From: Chitinophagaceae bacterium
GTDB lineage: Bacteria > Bacteroidota > Bacteroidia > Chitinophagales > Chitinophagaceae
Direction: 5' to 3'
DNA: 53,649 nucleotides
Assembly: GCA_023957125.1 (NCBI GenBank)
Contig: JAMLHL010000027.1
Location: 1-53,649, forward strand
The notes beneath the pieces were generated by a model. The model had not been told where the DNA came from, did not search any database, and saw only the letters and a list, made by a program, of their open reading frames with translations. Shown here piece by piece: positions 7,702 to 16,548 of this stretch (positions are counted from its first letter, which is position 1; every line of letters starts with the position of its first letter). A program made the translations under genes and the position numbers.

Positions 7702-8643
7702 ATGTTTCATTTGAACAGGATCACCGGGCTTTTTAATATAAGGTATCCTATTATACAGGCGGGAATGGTGTGGGCGAGCGGCTGGCGGCTGGCCGCCGCC
7801 GTAAGCAATGCCGGAGGTTTGGGTTTAATAGGCAGCGGCAGTATGTATCCCGATGTTTTAAGAGCGCATATTCAGAAATGCAAAGCGGCCACTACCGCAT
7901 CTTTTGGCGTTAATATCCCGTTGCTCTATCCCGATATTGAAAAACACATACAAATTGTTATAGAGGAAAAGATACCGGTGGTGTTTACCTCTGCCGGCAA
8001 CCCGGCTGTGTGGACGGGAAGGCTGAAAGAACAGGGTATTACGGTGGTTCATGTTGTGGGCAGCAGCCGGTTTGCGGAAAAAGCCGAACAGGCCGGGTGT
8101 GATGCCGTGGTTGCGGAAGGTTTTGAAGCAGGCGGTCATAATGGAAGGGAGGAAACCACCAGTATGGTATTGATCCCTGCGGTTTGTAAAGCCGTACATA
8201 TCCCGGTGATAGCAGCCGGCGGTATTGCTACCGGCCGGCAAATGCTTGCGGCGATGGTATTAGGTGCAGAAGGTGTTCAGGTGGGAACCCGTTTCGTTGC
8301 CAGCCTGGAAGCGTCTTCCCATCTTCGTTTCAAGGAAGCTGTTGTGAACGCAAAAGAAGGAGATACCGTACTAGCATTGAAAAAGCTGGTGCCGGTGCGG
8401 TTATTAAAAAACCGGTTTTATGAGCAGGTTCTGGCTGCTGAATACAGCGGTGCAACGGCGGATCATTTAAAGGCGCTCCTGGGAAGGGGCAGGGCGAAAA
8501 AAGGTATGTTTGAAGGGGATTTGCAGGAAGGGGAACTGGAGATCGGGCAGGTAAGTTCGCTCATCGGGGAAATACTGCCTGCGGCTGACATTGTAAGGAA
8601 TATTTACACCGAATTTGAACAGGCGCTTACCGGGTATTTTTAA
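7702..8643 (+). CDS. Nitronate monooxygenase-like FMN enzyme
   Basis: A 313-aa TIM-barrel flavoprotein of the 2-nitropropane dioxygenase/FabK superfamily. Supporting motifs are the N-terminal YPIIQAGMVW, the phosphate-binding AAGGIATGRQ and VQVGTRFVAS, and the His-containing EAGGHNGRE. Members oxidise nitronates or act as FabK-type enoyl-ACP reductases. A FabI-type reductase is present at 43.3 kb, which makes a FabK role less necessary here. Its closeness to the receptor gene suggests one transcript but does not define a shared pathway. Confidence 0.8.
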   Translation: MFHLNRITGLFNIRYPIIQAGMVWASGWRLAAAVSNAGGLGLIGSGSMYPDVLRAHIQKCKAATTASFGVNIPLLYPDIEKHIQIVIEEKIPVVFTSAGNPAVWTGRLKEQGITVVHVVGSSRFAEKAEQAGCDAVVAEGFEAGGHNGREETTSMVLIPAVCKAVHIPVIAAGGIATGRQMLAAMVLGAEGVQVGTRFVASLEASSHLRFKEAVVNAKEGDTVLALKKLVPVRLLKNRFYEQVLAAEYSGATADHLKALLGRGRAKKGMFEGDLQEGELEIGQVSSLIGEILPAADIVRNIYTEFEQALTGYF

Positions 8644-9007
8644 AATAACGGTGCGATAGTGCGTTTATTCAGGTTTGATTATTTTTTTGAACTGCCCATT
8701 TGAAAACATGTTCTTGAAGTTAAGAAATAAAACCGGACATCAGAACCCTGAGCCCCAACCGCTGTTGATACTTGCGTATAGCTGATGTTACATTGTCCGG
8801 TACTGCTTTTGCAAATGTGTCAAGCCCTGTCTTTCTCATTTTGTCTTATTATTATTGTTGTTTACGGGTCGCCCTAAAATAGTACCCATCGCCCGATTGC
8901 TGTTCCTTTAAGCACTTAAAAGTACTTAAAACGTTATATGCGGGTAAGGCAAAATCAGCCGGAAATAGTTTTGTTGAAACCTGGAATGATGCGCTGTAAA
9001 TGTTGGT
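8644..9007. other. 364-bp spacer with an inverted repeat and a possible small ORF
   Basis: This gap lies between two convergent genes. It holds an inverted repeat with outer arms ACCGGACA (8732-8739) and TGTCCGGT (8794-8801) and inner arms CATCAG (8738-8743) and CTGATG (8782-8787). A 39-codon minus-strand frame overlaps it (8720-8839). No clear U-tract terminator is seen. Confidence 0.5.
8720..8839 (-). CDS. Possible 39-aa small protein of unknown function
   Basis: An ATG-initiated frame encoding a basic peptide that begins MRKTGLDTFAKAV and ends in GFIS. It overlaps the inverted repeat at 8732-8801. The upstream sequence is A-rich, as is common for Bacteroidota starts, but has no clear ribosome-binding site. 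I do not recognise the product; it may be a chance frame or the remnant of a larger gene. Confidence 0.2.
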   Translation of the reverse strand: MRKTGLDTFAKAVPDNVTSAIRKYQQRLGLRVLMSGFIS

Positions 9008-9970
9008 TTATTTCATATCCCACACCAATGCGCTGGCGCCGAGGATGGCGGCATCGGATTCCTTTAATTCGCTGAAGATCAGTTTTACCTTATTCTGGAA
9101 AATAGGCAGCAGGTTCCGTTCCATATGCTCCCGGGTGGGCTTCAGGATCAGGTCGCCGGCCTTGGTCATTCCACCGAATAATATAATAGATTCCGGGGAG
9201 GAGAACATCACAAAATTGGACAAGGCCATCCCCAGTATCATGCCGGTGTATTCATATACGTCTTTTGCAATCGGATCGTCCTGCATCGCACATTCATATA
9301 CTACTTTGGAATCAATCTCTTCCGGGGCATATTTTCTCAGCAGGCTGTCCTCGTTCTTTCTTTGTTCCAGGAATTCCCTTGCGGTAACGGCCACGCCCGT
9401 GGCGGAGGCATAGCTTTCCAAAGAGCCATGCATCCCCGTGCCCGGATGGAGCCTCCCGTTGGGGATGATCATGGTATGTCCCAGTTCTCCTGCAAAACCG
9501 TCGTGGCCCAGCACAAGGCGACCATTGGCCACGATTCCGCTGCCCACACCGGTACCCAGGGTGATCATAATAAAGTCTTTCATTCCTTTAGCCGCTCCAT
9601 ACATCATCTCTCCCACTGCGGCGGCATTGGCGTCATTGGTTAACGCAGCCGGTACACCAAATACACCGGTGATCAGGCTGACGATCGGCAGGATGCCTTT
9701 CCATACCAGGTTGGGCGCATATTCTATCGTGCCGCTGTAAAAATTGCCATTGGGCGCGCCTATGCCTATACCCTTGATGCTGTCTATACCCCCTACCTGT
9801 TCAATAGCTGGTTGTAACGCCTGGTGCAATTCCCGGATGTAATCTTCTATCTGCACGTGTTTTCTGCTGGAAATAGCGCCCCGGTACAAAGTATCGCCTC
9901 TGTGATCTACAATTCCAAAAACGGTGTTGGTTCCACCAATATCAATACCGATTGCAAATTCCTGTTTCAT
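9008..9970 (-). CDS. ROK-family sugar kinase (glucokinase-like) lacking the zinc cysteines
   Basis: A 320-aa cytosolic kinase. The N-terminal phosphate-binding motif is GIDIGGTNTVFG, the catalytic Asp is D113 in TNDANAAA, and the ROK Glu/His motif is GELGH (H165). There is no N-terminal helix-turn-helix, so it is a kinase rather than a NagC-type repressor. The CxCGxxGC zinc motif normally following GELGH is absent: positions 176, 178 and 183 are Pro, Thr and Ser. It is divergent from a glucose/galactose-type transporter gene, which suggests glucose phosphorylation, but the sugar is not proven. Confidence 0.85.
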   Translation of the reverse strand: MKQEFAIGIDIGGTNTVFGIVDHRGDTLYRGAISSRKHVQIEDYIRELHQALQPAIEQVGGIDSIKGIGIGAPNGNFYSGTIEYAPNLVWKGILPIVSLITGVFGVPAALTNDANAAAVGEMMYGAAKGMKDFIMITLGTGVGSGIVANGRLVLGHDGFAGELGHTMIIPNGRLHPGTGMHGSLESYASATGVAVTAREFLEQRKNEDSLLRKYAPEEIDSKVVYECAMQDDPIAKDVYEYTGMILGMALSNFVMFSSPESIILFGGMTKAGDLILKPTREHMERNLLPIFQNKVKLIFSELKESDAAILGASALVWDMK

Positions 9971-10101
9971 GATTATTGTTGCGGTAAATATAAGAACAGA
10001 GAACGAAATTTGGATGAACTGAGTGAATTGGGATAAAAAAAATTGAAAATGGAATTGCTTTTCCCAATATGTTTACTAAGTTCGGGAAATTTTTTAGTCG
10101 T

Positions 10102-11400
10102 ATGTCAACAGCTATCACCCAACCCGTTCCCCCGAAAAATTTTATGTCGCCCATAGTGATCATAGGGGCCTTGTTTTTTATTTTCGGCTTCGTTACCTGG
10201 GCAAACAGCACGCTTATTCCCTATCTTGGTATAGCTTGTGAACTTACTATTTCTGAGGCTGTACTGGTGACTTTTGCTTTTTACATCTCCTATGCGGTCA
10301 TGGCTTTTCCTTCTTCTGGATTACTGAAAAAAATAGGCTATAAAAACGGGATGATGGTTGGTCTTTTGGTGATGGCGGTTGGCGCCCTCATTTTTATCCC
10401 GGCTGCCAATAGCAGAACTTTTGGGATTTTCCTGTTTGGCTTGTTTGTGATGGGAACCGGTCTCGCATTGTTGCAAACGGCGTCCAATCCCTATATTACG
10501 ATCCTCGGACCCATTGAAAGCGCTGCAAAGCGGATCAGTATCATGGGTATCTGCAACAAGGGCGCCGGCGCCCTGGCACCCCTGATCCTCGGCGCTATCT
10601 TATTAAAAGATTCGGGGAACATAGAGGAAGATCTGCTGAAGATGGACGCCGCTCAAAAAGCGGAAAGGTTAAATCAAATGGCTTCCCAGGTAATTCTGCC
10701 TTATGTGGTGATTGCCGCCGTACTGGTATTGTTAGGGGTGTTTGTTTATTTCGCGCATCTGCCTGAAGTGAAAGCCGAAGGGGAAGATGACGATGCAACT
10801 ACCACATCGGCTTCTTTTGTACAACGAAAAAGTATTTTTAACTATCCCTACCTGTGGCTGGGTTTTGTATCTATCTTCCTGTATGTGGGCGTGGAAGTGA
10901 TGGCGGGCGATATTATACAGGTATATGGGAATGCGATAGGCATCAGTCTGGATGTGGCAAAACATTTTACCACCTATACGATGATAGGGATGCTGGTAGG
11001 CTATATCATTGGAATAGCAACGATCCCCAGATATATTTCCCAAACGGCGGTTTTGAAACTGTCGGCAGTCCTCGGACTGGTATTTACTGTCGCTGCTATT
11101 TTCACTTCGGGCTATACTTCGGTTTTATTCATTGCCCTGCTGGGGCTGGCCAATGCGCTGATATGGCCGGCCATCTGGCCGCTGGCAATTGACGGATTGG
11201 GTAAGTTTACCAAAACGGGTTCAGCGCTACTGATCGTAGGTATCGGCGGAGGGGCCATCCTGCCGCGGGTTTGGGCATCCCTGGGCGAGCATGTAGGGTT
11301 GCAACAGGCTTTCTGGATCATGGTGCCCTGTTATTTGTTTATTTATTATTTCGCCGTTTCCGGTCATAAGGCGGGAAAGAAAGAGAAGGTTCAATCCTGA
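10102..11400 (+). CDS. Glucose/galactose-type MFS (FHS family) sugar transporter
   Basis: A 12-segment inner-membrane symporter of about 432 aa. The segments GFVTWANSTLIPYL, QTASNPYITILGP and GICNKGAGALAPLILGA are characteristic of the FHS/GluP sugar:H+ or Na+ symporters. A loop of about 35 residues with an acidic stretch (EGEDDDATT) separates the two halves. The frame can start at 10069, but a promoter-like TATGTTTA lies at 10068-10075, so the ATG at 10102 is preferred. It is divergent from the ROK kinase, suggesting uptake followed by phosphorylation. A hairpin follows the stop codon. Confidence 0.87.
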   Translation: MSTAITQPVPPKNFMSPIVIIGALFFIFGFVTWANSTLIPYLGIACELTISEAVLVTFAFYISYAVMAFPSSGLLKKIGYKNGMMVGLLVMAVGALIFIPAANSRTFGIFLFGLFVMGTGLALLQTASNPYITILGPIESAAKRISIMGICNKGAGALAPLILGAILLKDSGNIEEDLLKMDAAQKAERLNQMASQVILPYVVIAAVLVLLGVFVYFAHLPEVKAEGEDDDATTTSASFVQRKSIFNYPYLWLGFVSIFLYVGVEVMAGDIIQVYGNAIGISLDVAKHFTTYTMIGMLVGYIIGIATIPRYISQTAVLKLSAVLGLVFTVAAIFTSGYTSVLFIALLGLANALIWPAIWPLAIDGLGKFTKTGSALLIVGIGGGAILPRVWASLGEHVGLQQAFWIMVPCYLFIYYFAVSGHKAGKKEKVQS

Positions 11401-11422
11401 TTTTCGAAACTTGTTATATATG

Positions 11423-11456
11423 ACAATGCTCATGCATCGCTTAGCATGAGCATTGT
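11423..11456 (+). terminator. Strong hairpin downstream of the sugar transporter
   Basis: A 13-bp perfect stem (11423-11435 with 11444-11456) closes an 8-nt loop, 22 bp after the transporter stop codon. The following sequence is T-rich but lacks an uninterrupted T-run, so it may be a weak terminator or an mRNA-stabilising structure. Confidence 0.55.
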
Positions 11457-11551
11457 TGTTTGAGAATAATAATTTTTCCGGTTCCTATTTTGTACTAATC
11501 AAAAACCTTCCTATATTCAACTAACAGAATCTATCTTAGAATTTTTACAGA

Positions 11552-12970
11552 ATGGAAATAATACATGTCAGTGCAGAATGCTATCCGGTTGCTAAAGCGG
11601 GAGGACTGGGCGATGTAGTGGGAGCGCTTCCCAAATATCAGAATGAACTGGGACACGTAGCCAAAGTGGTAATGCCCATGTACAAAACAAAATTCCTGAT
11701 GGAAAATACCTGGGATGTTGTTCATAAAGGCAGAACAAATATCGGGGATTATTGGTTTGATTATACGATCATTAAAGAACAAACCAATAAGCTGGGTTTT
11801 GACCTGTATCTGCTCGATATCAACGGATTGTTGGACAGGGAAAAAGTATATGGCTACGATGATGATACAGACAGGTTTGTTGCGTTTCAGGTGGCCGTGG
11901 TGGACTGGATTGCCGCGTGGGCGCACCGTCCCGATGTAGTGCACGTTCATGATCACCATACCGGGCTGATTCCTTTTATTTTCAAGCATTGCTACAAGTA
12001 TCAGCATCTTCAGGATATTCCCACGGTTCTTACTATTCATAATGCGCAATACCAGGGTGCTATGGGATGGGACAGAAGCTTTCTGCTACCGCCCTGGGAT
12101 AGCTGGAAATGGGGAATGCTGGATTGGAACAATAATATCAACCCCCTGGCTTCAGGTATCAAATGCGCCTGGAAGGTTACTACTGTCAGCAAAAGTTACC
12201 TCGAAGAACTAAGACAATCTGCTAACGGACTGGAAGCCTTGTTTGAATATGAAAAAGGGAAATGTGTGGGCATATTAAACGGAATTGATACCGAAGTGTG
12301 GGATCCCCGGTCCGATCGCTACCTGGAAGAGCATTATAGTGCGGAAACGGTGGCGGAGGGAAAAGCAAAAAATAAAGCGAAGCTCTGCGAAACTTTCAAT
12401 CTCGATCCGGGTAAGCCTTTGATTGTTTTTATAGGAAGGCTGGTGGGGGAGAAAGGCGCCGATTTATTGCCCGGGGCAATCAGCGATAGTTTTTATTATG
12501 TAGGGCGCAGGATGAATTTCCTGATCCTCGGTAGCGGCTTCCCGGAAGTGGAAGCGAGGCTGAGTTCCTTACAGAAGCTGGCACAGGATGATTATAATGT
12601 TTATATTGGGTACAATGAATCACTCAGCCACCTGATGTATGCCGGCGCTGACTTCCTGTTGATGCCTTCAAGGGTGGAGCCCTGTGGGCTGAATCAGATG
12701 TACGCTATGCGCTACGGCACCATTCCAATGGTGCGGAGAACCGGTGGATTGAAGGATACCGTGATAGATTATGGACAAGAGGGAGGGTATGGAATATTGT
12801 ATAACTGGGCTTCCGTGGGTGATATTACAGAAGGCATCTGGCGGGCAGTGCGTTTGTACGAGGATAAGGAGAAAAGAGAACAAGTGCGGGAAAAAATGAT
12901 GGGGCTTGATTTTAGCTGGCAGCACAGTGTAGGGCAATACCTGGATTTATATGAGAGCCTGGGTGGTTAA
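11552..12970 (+). CDS. glgA: Glycogen synthase (GT5)
   Basis: A 472-aa enzyme that extends alpha-1,4-glucan chains from ADP-glucose. The N-terminal substrate loop is KAGGLGDVVGALP, and the C-terminal half has GRLVGEKGADLLPGAI and the acceptor/donor motif RVEPCGLNQMYAMRYG. Length is normal for GlgA. The ADP-glucose pyrophosphorylase gene follows after 72 bp on the same strand, so the two form a biosynthetic pair. No branching enzyme or phosphorylase gene lies in the window. Confidence 0.95.
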   Translation: MEIIHVSAECYPVAKAGGLGDVVGALPKYQNELGHVAKVVMPMYKTKFLMENTWDVVHKGRTNIGDYWFDYTIIKEQTNKLGFDLYLLDINGLLDREKVYGYDDDTDRFVAFQVAVVDWIAAWAHRPDVVHVHDHHTGLIPFIFKHCYKYQHLQDIPTVLTIHNAQYQGAMGWDRSFLLPPWDSWKWGMLDWNNNINPLASGIKCAWKVTTVSKSYLEELRQSANGLEALFEYEKGKCVGILNGIDTEVWDPRSDRYLEEHYSAETVAEGKAKNKAKLCETFNLDPGKPLIVFIGRLVGEKGADLLPGAISDSFYYVGRRMNFLILGSGFPEVEARLSSLQKLAQDDYNVYIGYNESLSHLMYAGADFLLMPSRVEPCGLNQMYAMRYGTIPMVRRTGGLKDTVIDYGQEGGYGILYNWASVGDITEGIWRAVRLYEDKEKREQVREKMMGLDFSWQHSVGQYLDLYESLGG

Positions 12971-13042
12971 AATGTTCAAAAAGATCATTGGCGTAGCCCG
13001 GTGGTTTAAAATATTTATTTTTCAATCTTTAATTGTTTGGCT

Positions 13043-14317
13043 ATGAAAAAGGATGTGATCGCTATTATATTGGGAGGAGGAGCAGGTACCCGCCTTTCAC
13101 CGCTTACCGCTACAAGAAGCAAACCGGCAGTGCCGATAGCCGGTAAATACCGTTTGGTGGATATCCCGATCTCCAATTGTCTCAATTCGGATATCGGCAG
13201 GATGTATGTGTTGACTCAGTTCAATTCCGCCTCGCTTAACAAGCACATCAAGAACACTTACCATTTCAGTATTTTCAGTAAGGCTTTTGTTGATATTATA
13301 GCGGCGGAGCAAACTCCTGAAAGCACATCGTGGTTCCAGGGTACGGCGGATGCGGTGCGGCAATCGCTCCGGCATTTGCAACAACAGGAGTTTGAACAGG
13401 TGCTGATCCTGTCCGGCGACCAGTTGTACCAGATGGATTTCAGTGAAATGCTGCAACATCATATTGACAAGGAAGCCGATATTACAATTGCTACTATCCC
13501 GGTGGGAGAGCGGGAAGCGCCGGAATTTGGTATCCTGAAAGCAGACGAAGACCATGCCATCACCTCTTTTATTGAAAAGCCCAAGAAGGATCTGTTGCCC
13601 GAATGGGTAAGCGATACGGGAGAGGAGATGCAAAAGTCGGGCAGGATATACCTGGCTTCCATGGGTATCTATATTTTTAGCCGGAAATTGTTGTTTGATC
13701 TGCTGTTGGATGTACACCGGAACGCCACGGATTTCGGGAAGGAAATCATTCCGGGGTCTATCAGCTCTCAAAAAGTGGTGAGTTATCAATACGATGGATA
13801 CTGGACGGATATTGGGAACATCTATTCCTTCTTTGAAGCCAACCTGGCGTTGACGGAAGATATCCCGCTTTTCAACCTGTTCGACAATTCCAATTCGGTA
13901 TATACCCGGCCCCGGATGTTGCCTCCGGCAAAGATCAGCGGCACCACCCTGGAGAAAACGCTGATAGCGGAAGGTTGTATTATTAATGCCTCCCGTATCG
14001 AAAACAGCGTAACCGGCATCCGTACCCGTATTGGTCATGGTTCTACCCTGGTAAGCACTTATATTATGGGAAGTGATTATTATGAAACCCTGGATGAAAT
14101 GCGAACCGCAGAACAGCGGGGATTGCCTAAGATGGGTATAGGAGAGCGGTGCTATATCCGTAACGCCATTATTGATAAGAATTGCAGGATTGGGAATGAT
14201 GTGCGGATTAATGGCGGCGTACATATGCCTAATTCCGATCATCCGCTCTACACCGTGAAAGACGGGATTGTGGTGGTGAAGAAAGGCGCTATCCTGCCGG
14301 ACGGGTTTGTGATTTGA
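13043..14317 (+). CDS. glgC: Glucose-1-phosphate adenylyltransferase (ADP-glucose pyrophosphorylase)
   Basis: A 424-aa enzyme making ADP-glucose from ATP and glucose 1-phosphate, the committed step of glycogen synthesis. The signature is GGGAGTRLSPLTATRSKPAVP, followed by RLVDIPISNCLNS. The sugar-phosphate motif is FIEKPKKD, and a left-handed helix domain occupies about the last 130 residues. The longer frame begins at a TTG six bases upstream; the ATG at 13043 is the natural start. It sits directly behind glgA. Confidence 0.95.
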   Translation: MKKDVIAIILGGGAGTRLSPLTATRSKPAVPIAGKYRLVDIPISNCLNSDIGRMYVLTQFNSASLNKHIKNTYHFSIFSKAFVDIIAAEQTPESTSWFQGTADAVRQSLRHLQQQEFEQVLILSGDQLYQMDFSEMLQHHIDKEADITIATIPVGEREAPEFGILKADEDHAITSFIEKPKKDLLPEWVSDTGEEMQKSGRIYLASMGIYIFSRKLLFDLLLDVHRNATDFGKEIIPGSISSQKVVSYQYDGYWTDIGNIYSFFEANLALTEDIPLFNLFDNSNSVYTRPRMLPPAKISGTTLEKTLIAEGCIINASRIENSVTGIRTRIGHGSTLVSTYIMGSDYYETLDEMRTAEQRGLPKMGIGERCYIRNAIIDKNCRIGNDVRINGGVHMPNSDHPLYTVKDGIVVVKKGAILPDGFVI

Positions 14318-14537
14318 GAATCAGTATCGCCTGGTTAGGCAGGCTCTTTGAGGGTTCTGATATTGATGATATGTGTGTGTTCAAATATAAGTAATTCGAT
14401 GGAGGTTGTTCGTTTTAATCAGGAAGATTTATTGCTTGCTGATCGCGGATATCCTTCCGGAAAAAGACCTCCTTATATGAATTATAAAGAATTGTAACGC
14501 CTGACTAAATGCACCCTAAACGATATTGAATTACAAA
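14318..14537. other. 220-bp spacer with a possible short gene remnant
   Basis: A plus-strand frame at 14399-14497 (32 aa, or 43 aa from an ATG at 14366) encodes a peptide containing FNQEDLLLADRGYPSGKR. It could be the tail of a decayed gene; I do not recognise it. The spacer must also hold the promoter of the sugar-acid cluster, but no clear TTTG/TAnnTTTG pair is visible. Confidence 0.3.
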
Positions 14538-15257
14538 ATGATGGACAGAGAATATGACCAGGCAAGACATTACTGGAAAAACGACCGGGAGTTATTTGCA
14601 ATCGCGAAGGAAAAACTGTTTACGGCATTGGTAGGGGATGTGCTGGATAAGATGGGATTTTACCGTCAATTTTTACCGGCTCATCTGAAACCGCTTGATC
14701 CTAAGATGGTGATCATCGGCAGGGCCATGCCTGTTGTGGAAGCGGATGTTTTTAATGAAGGAACGGCAACTTCGCAGAACCCTCTTTTACAGAAGCCTTT
14801 TGGATTGATGTTTGAGGCTTTGGATGATTTAAAAGAGGATGAGGTTTATATATGTTCCGGCGCTTCCCATCGCTTTGCGCTTTGGGGTGGGTTGATGAGT
14901 ACCCGGGCGCTGAAACTGAAAGCGGCCGGGGCGGTATTGAATGGCTTTTCCAGGGACACAGAAGAAATATTGAGGTTAAACTTTCCGACTTTCGCCGTAG
15001 GTACTTACGCGCAGGACCAGGGGCCAAGAGGGAAGGTGATTGATTACCGGGTGCCGATTGAATGGGATGGTGTATTGATATCGCCGGGTGATATTGTTTT
15101 TGGTGATCGTGACGGTGTAATTATCGTTCCCCAAAAAATGGAAGAAGAAGCTTTTAAAAAAGCCATTGAAAAGGCAATTGGAGAAAAACATGTACTGAAA
15201 GCTTTACAGTCAGGGATGAGCGCCGTGGACGCCTTTGAAAAGTTCGGAATTATGTAA
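14538..15257 (+). CDS. RraA-like family protein (HMG-aldolase/demethylmenaquinone methyltransferase-like fold)
   Basis: A 239-aa protein of the RraA/HMG-aldolase superfamily. The characteristic segments are ALVGDVLDKMG near the N-terminus, the central GGLMSTRALKLKAAGAVLNGFSRD with its Arg and Asp, and ISPGDIVFGDRDGVIIVP near the C-terminus. Enzymatic members catalyse retro-aldol cleavage or decarboxylation of oxo-acids; others bind RNase E. As first gene of a tight sugar-acid cluster it is likely an enzyme, possibly a lyase for a 2-keto acid. The longer frame begins at a TTG; the ATGs at 14538 and 14541 are the realistic starts. Confidence 0.75.
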   Translation: MMDREYDQARHYWKNDRELFAIAKEKLFTALVGDVLDKMGFYRQFLPAHLKPLDPKMVIIGRAMPVVEADVFNEGTATSQNPLLQKPFGLMFEALDDLKEDEVYICSGASHRFALWGGLMSTRALKLKAAGAVLNGFSRDTEEILRLNFPTFAVGTYAQDQGPRGKVIDYRVPIEWDGVLISPGDIVFGDRDGVIIVPQKMEEEAFKKAIEKAIGEKHVLKALQSGMSAVDAFEKFGIM

Positions 15258-15258
15258 G

Positions 15259-16533
15259 ATGCAGATATTGAGAAACCCTGCGCAGAAAACAGGAAGTTAT
15301 CGCTGGTGGATGGTGGTATTGTTGTTCTTCGCCACTACGATTAACTATATAGACCGGCAGGTGATCGGTATATTAAAACCCTTCATTTCTGACGACCTGG
15401 GCTGGAGTGAAGTAGATTATGGTTTGATCATCACCGCTTTTCAGATTGCCTATGCCGTGGGTTTAATTCTCACCGGACCCTTTCTTGATAAGCTGGGCAC
15501 GAAGGCCGGTTATATATGGGCGATGATCGTTTGGAGTATAGCAGGAATAGCCCATGCGGCGGCACGAGGTGTGGGCAGTTTTGCCCTGGTTCGGTTTGTA
15601 TTAGGGTTGGGAGAGTCCGCCAATTTTCCGGCAGCGGTAAAAAGTGTTTCTGAATGGTTTCCCAAAAAAGAGAGAGCGTTTGCCACCGGGCTATTTAATT
15701 CCGGTTCCACCATCGGGGCAATTGTGGCGCCGGTCATTGTCTCCGGCATCACAATAACTTTGGGCTGGAGGTTGGCTTTCATCATCACCGGCGCTTTCGG
15801 TTTTGTATGGATAATATGCTGGCTGATTTTTTATCATCATCCCGCTAAACACCCCGGACTCTCCAAAAAAGAACTCGATTATATTAACCAGGATGATGCG
15901 GAAAACGGATCAGCAAAAAAAATATCCTGGCTGCAGTTATTCAGGTATAAGCAAACCGCCGCGCTTTGTGCCACCCGCTTTATTTCCGACTGGGTATGGT
16001 GGTTCTTTTTGTTCTGGACGCCCGATTACCTGGCAAAGACGCAGGGGATCAATATAACCGAACTGGTGCTCCCGCTTATTATTATTTATACGATCTCAAG
16101 CGTAGGGGGAATAGGAGGAGGATGGATTTCCTCCCGGTTTATAAAATCCGGAAAGACGATAGATTATGCAAGAAAGACTACTATTTTATTAAGCGCCTTC
16201 CTTGCATTGCCTATTCTGTTGATCCCGTGGACAGAGGGACTTTGGGCCGCTGTTCTGCTGATTGCGCTTGGCACTTCGGGACACCAGAGCTGGGCTTCCA
16301 ATATGTTTACTGTTATATCAGACATTTATCCAAAAAATATTGTAGGCTCCATGGTAGGCTTGAGCGGCTTTGTGGGAGCGGTGGGCGGCGCTTTGTCTGC
16401 CTCCTTTGTAGGCATTATTTTGGAAATCACCCATAGCTATTCCCCGATTTTTATAATTGCCTCTTTGGTTTATTTGTTGAATTGGCTGATTATTAAGATT
16501 TTTATTCCCAGTATTGAACCCATCCGAAATTAA
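15259..16533 (+). CDS. MFS transporter of the hexuronate/sugar-acid:H+ symporter type
   Basis: A 12-segment inner-membrane protein of 424 aa from the anion:cation symporter branch of the MFS (ExuT-like). Characteristic are the first-helix motif NYIDRQVIG, the segment LGLGESANFPAAVKSVSEWFPKKERA and the GLFNSGSTIGAIVAP motif. It probably imports glucuronate, galacturonate or a related sugar acid. The ATG at 15259 lies one base after the RraA-like stop codon, so translation is probably coupled. Confidence 0.85.
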   Translation: MQILRNPAQKTGSYRWWMVVLLFFATTINYIDRQVIGILKPFISDDLGWSEVDYGLIITAFQIAYAVGLILTGPFLDKLGTKAGYIWAMIVWSIAGIAHAAARGVGSFALVRFVLGLGESANFPAAVKSVSEWFPKKERAFATGLFNSGSTIGAIVAPVIVSGITITLGWRLAFIITGAFGFVWIICWLIFYHHPAKHPGLSKKELDYINQDDAENGSAKKISWLQLFRYKQTAALCATRFISDWVWWFFLFWTPDYLAKTQGINITELVLPLIIIYTISSVGGIGGGWISSRFIKSGKTIDYARKTTILLSAFLALPILLIPWTEGLWAAVLLIALGTSGHQSWASNMFTVISDIYPKNIVGSMVGLSGFVGAVGGALSASFVGIILEITHSYSPIFIIASLVYLLNWLIIKIFIPSIEPIRN

Positions 16534-16548
16534 AAGAGCGACACTGAA

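Noticed and set aside
13097..14242. 381-codon minus-strand frame opposite glgC
   Set aside because: It is a long antisense shadow of a clear ADP-glucose pyrophosphorylase gene, with no homology that I recognise.
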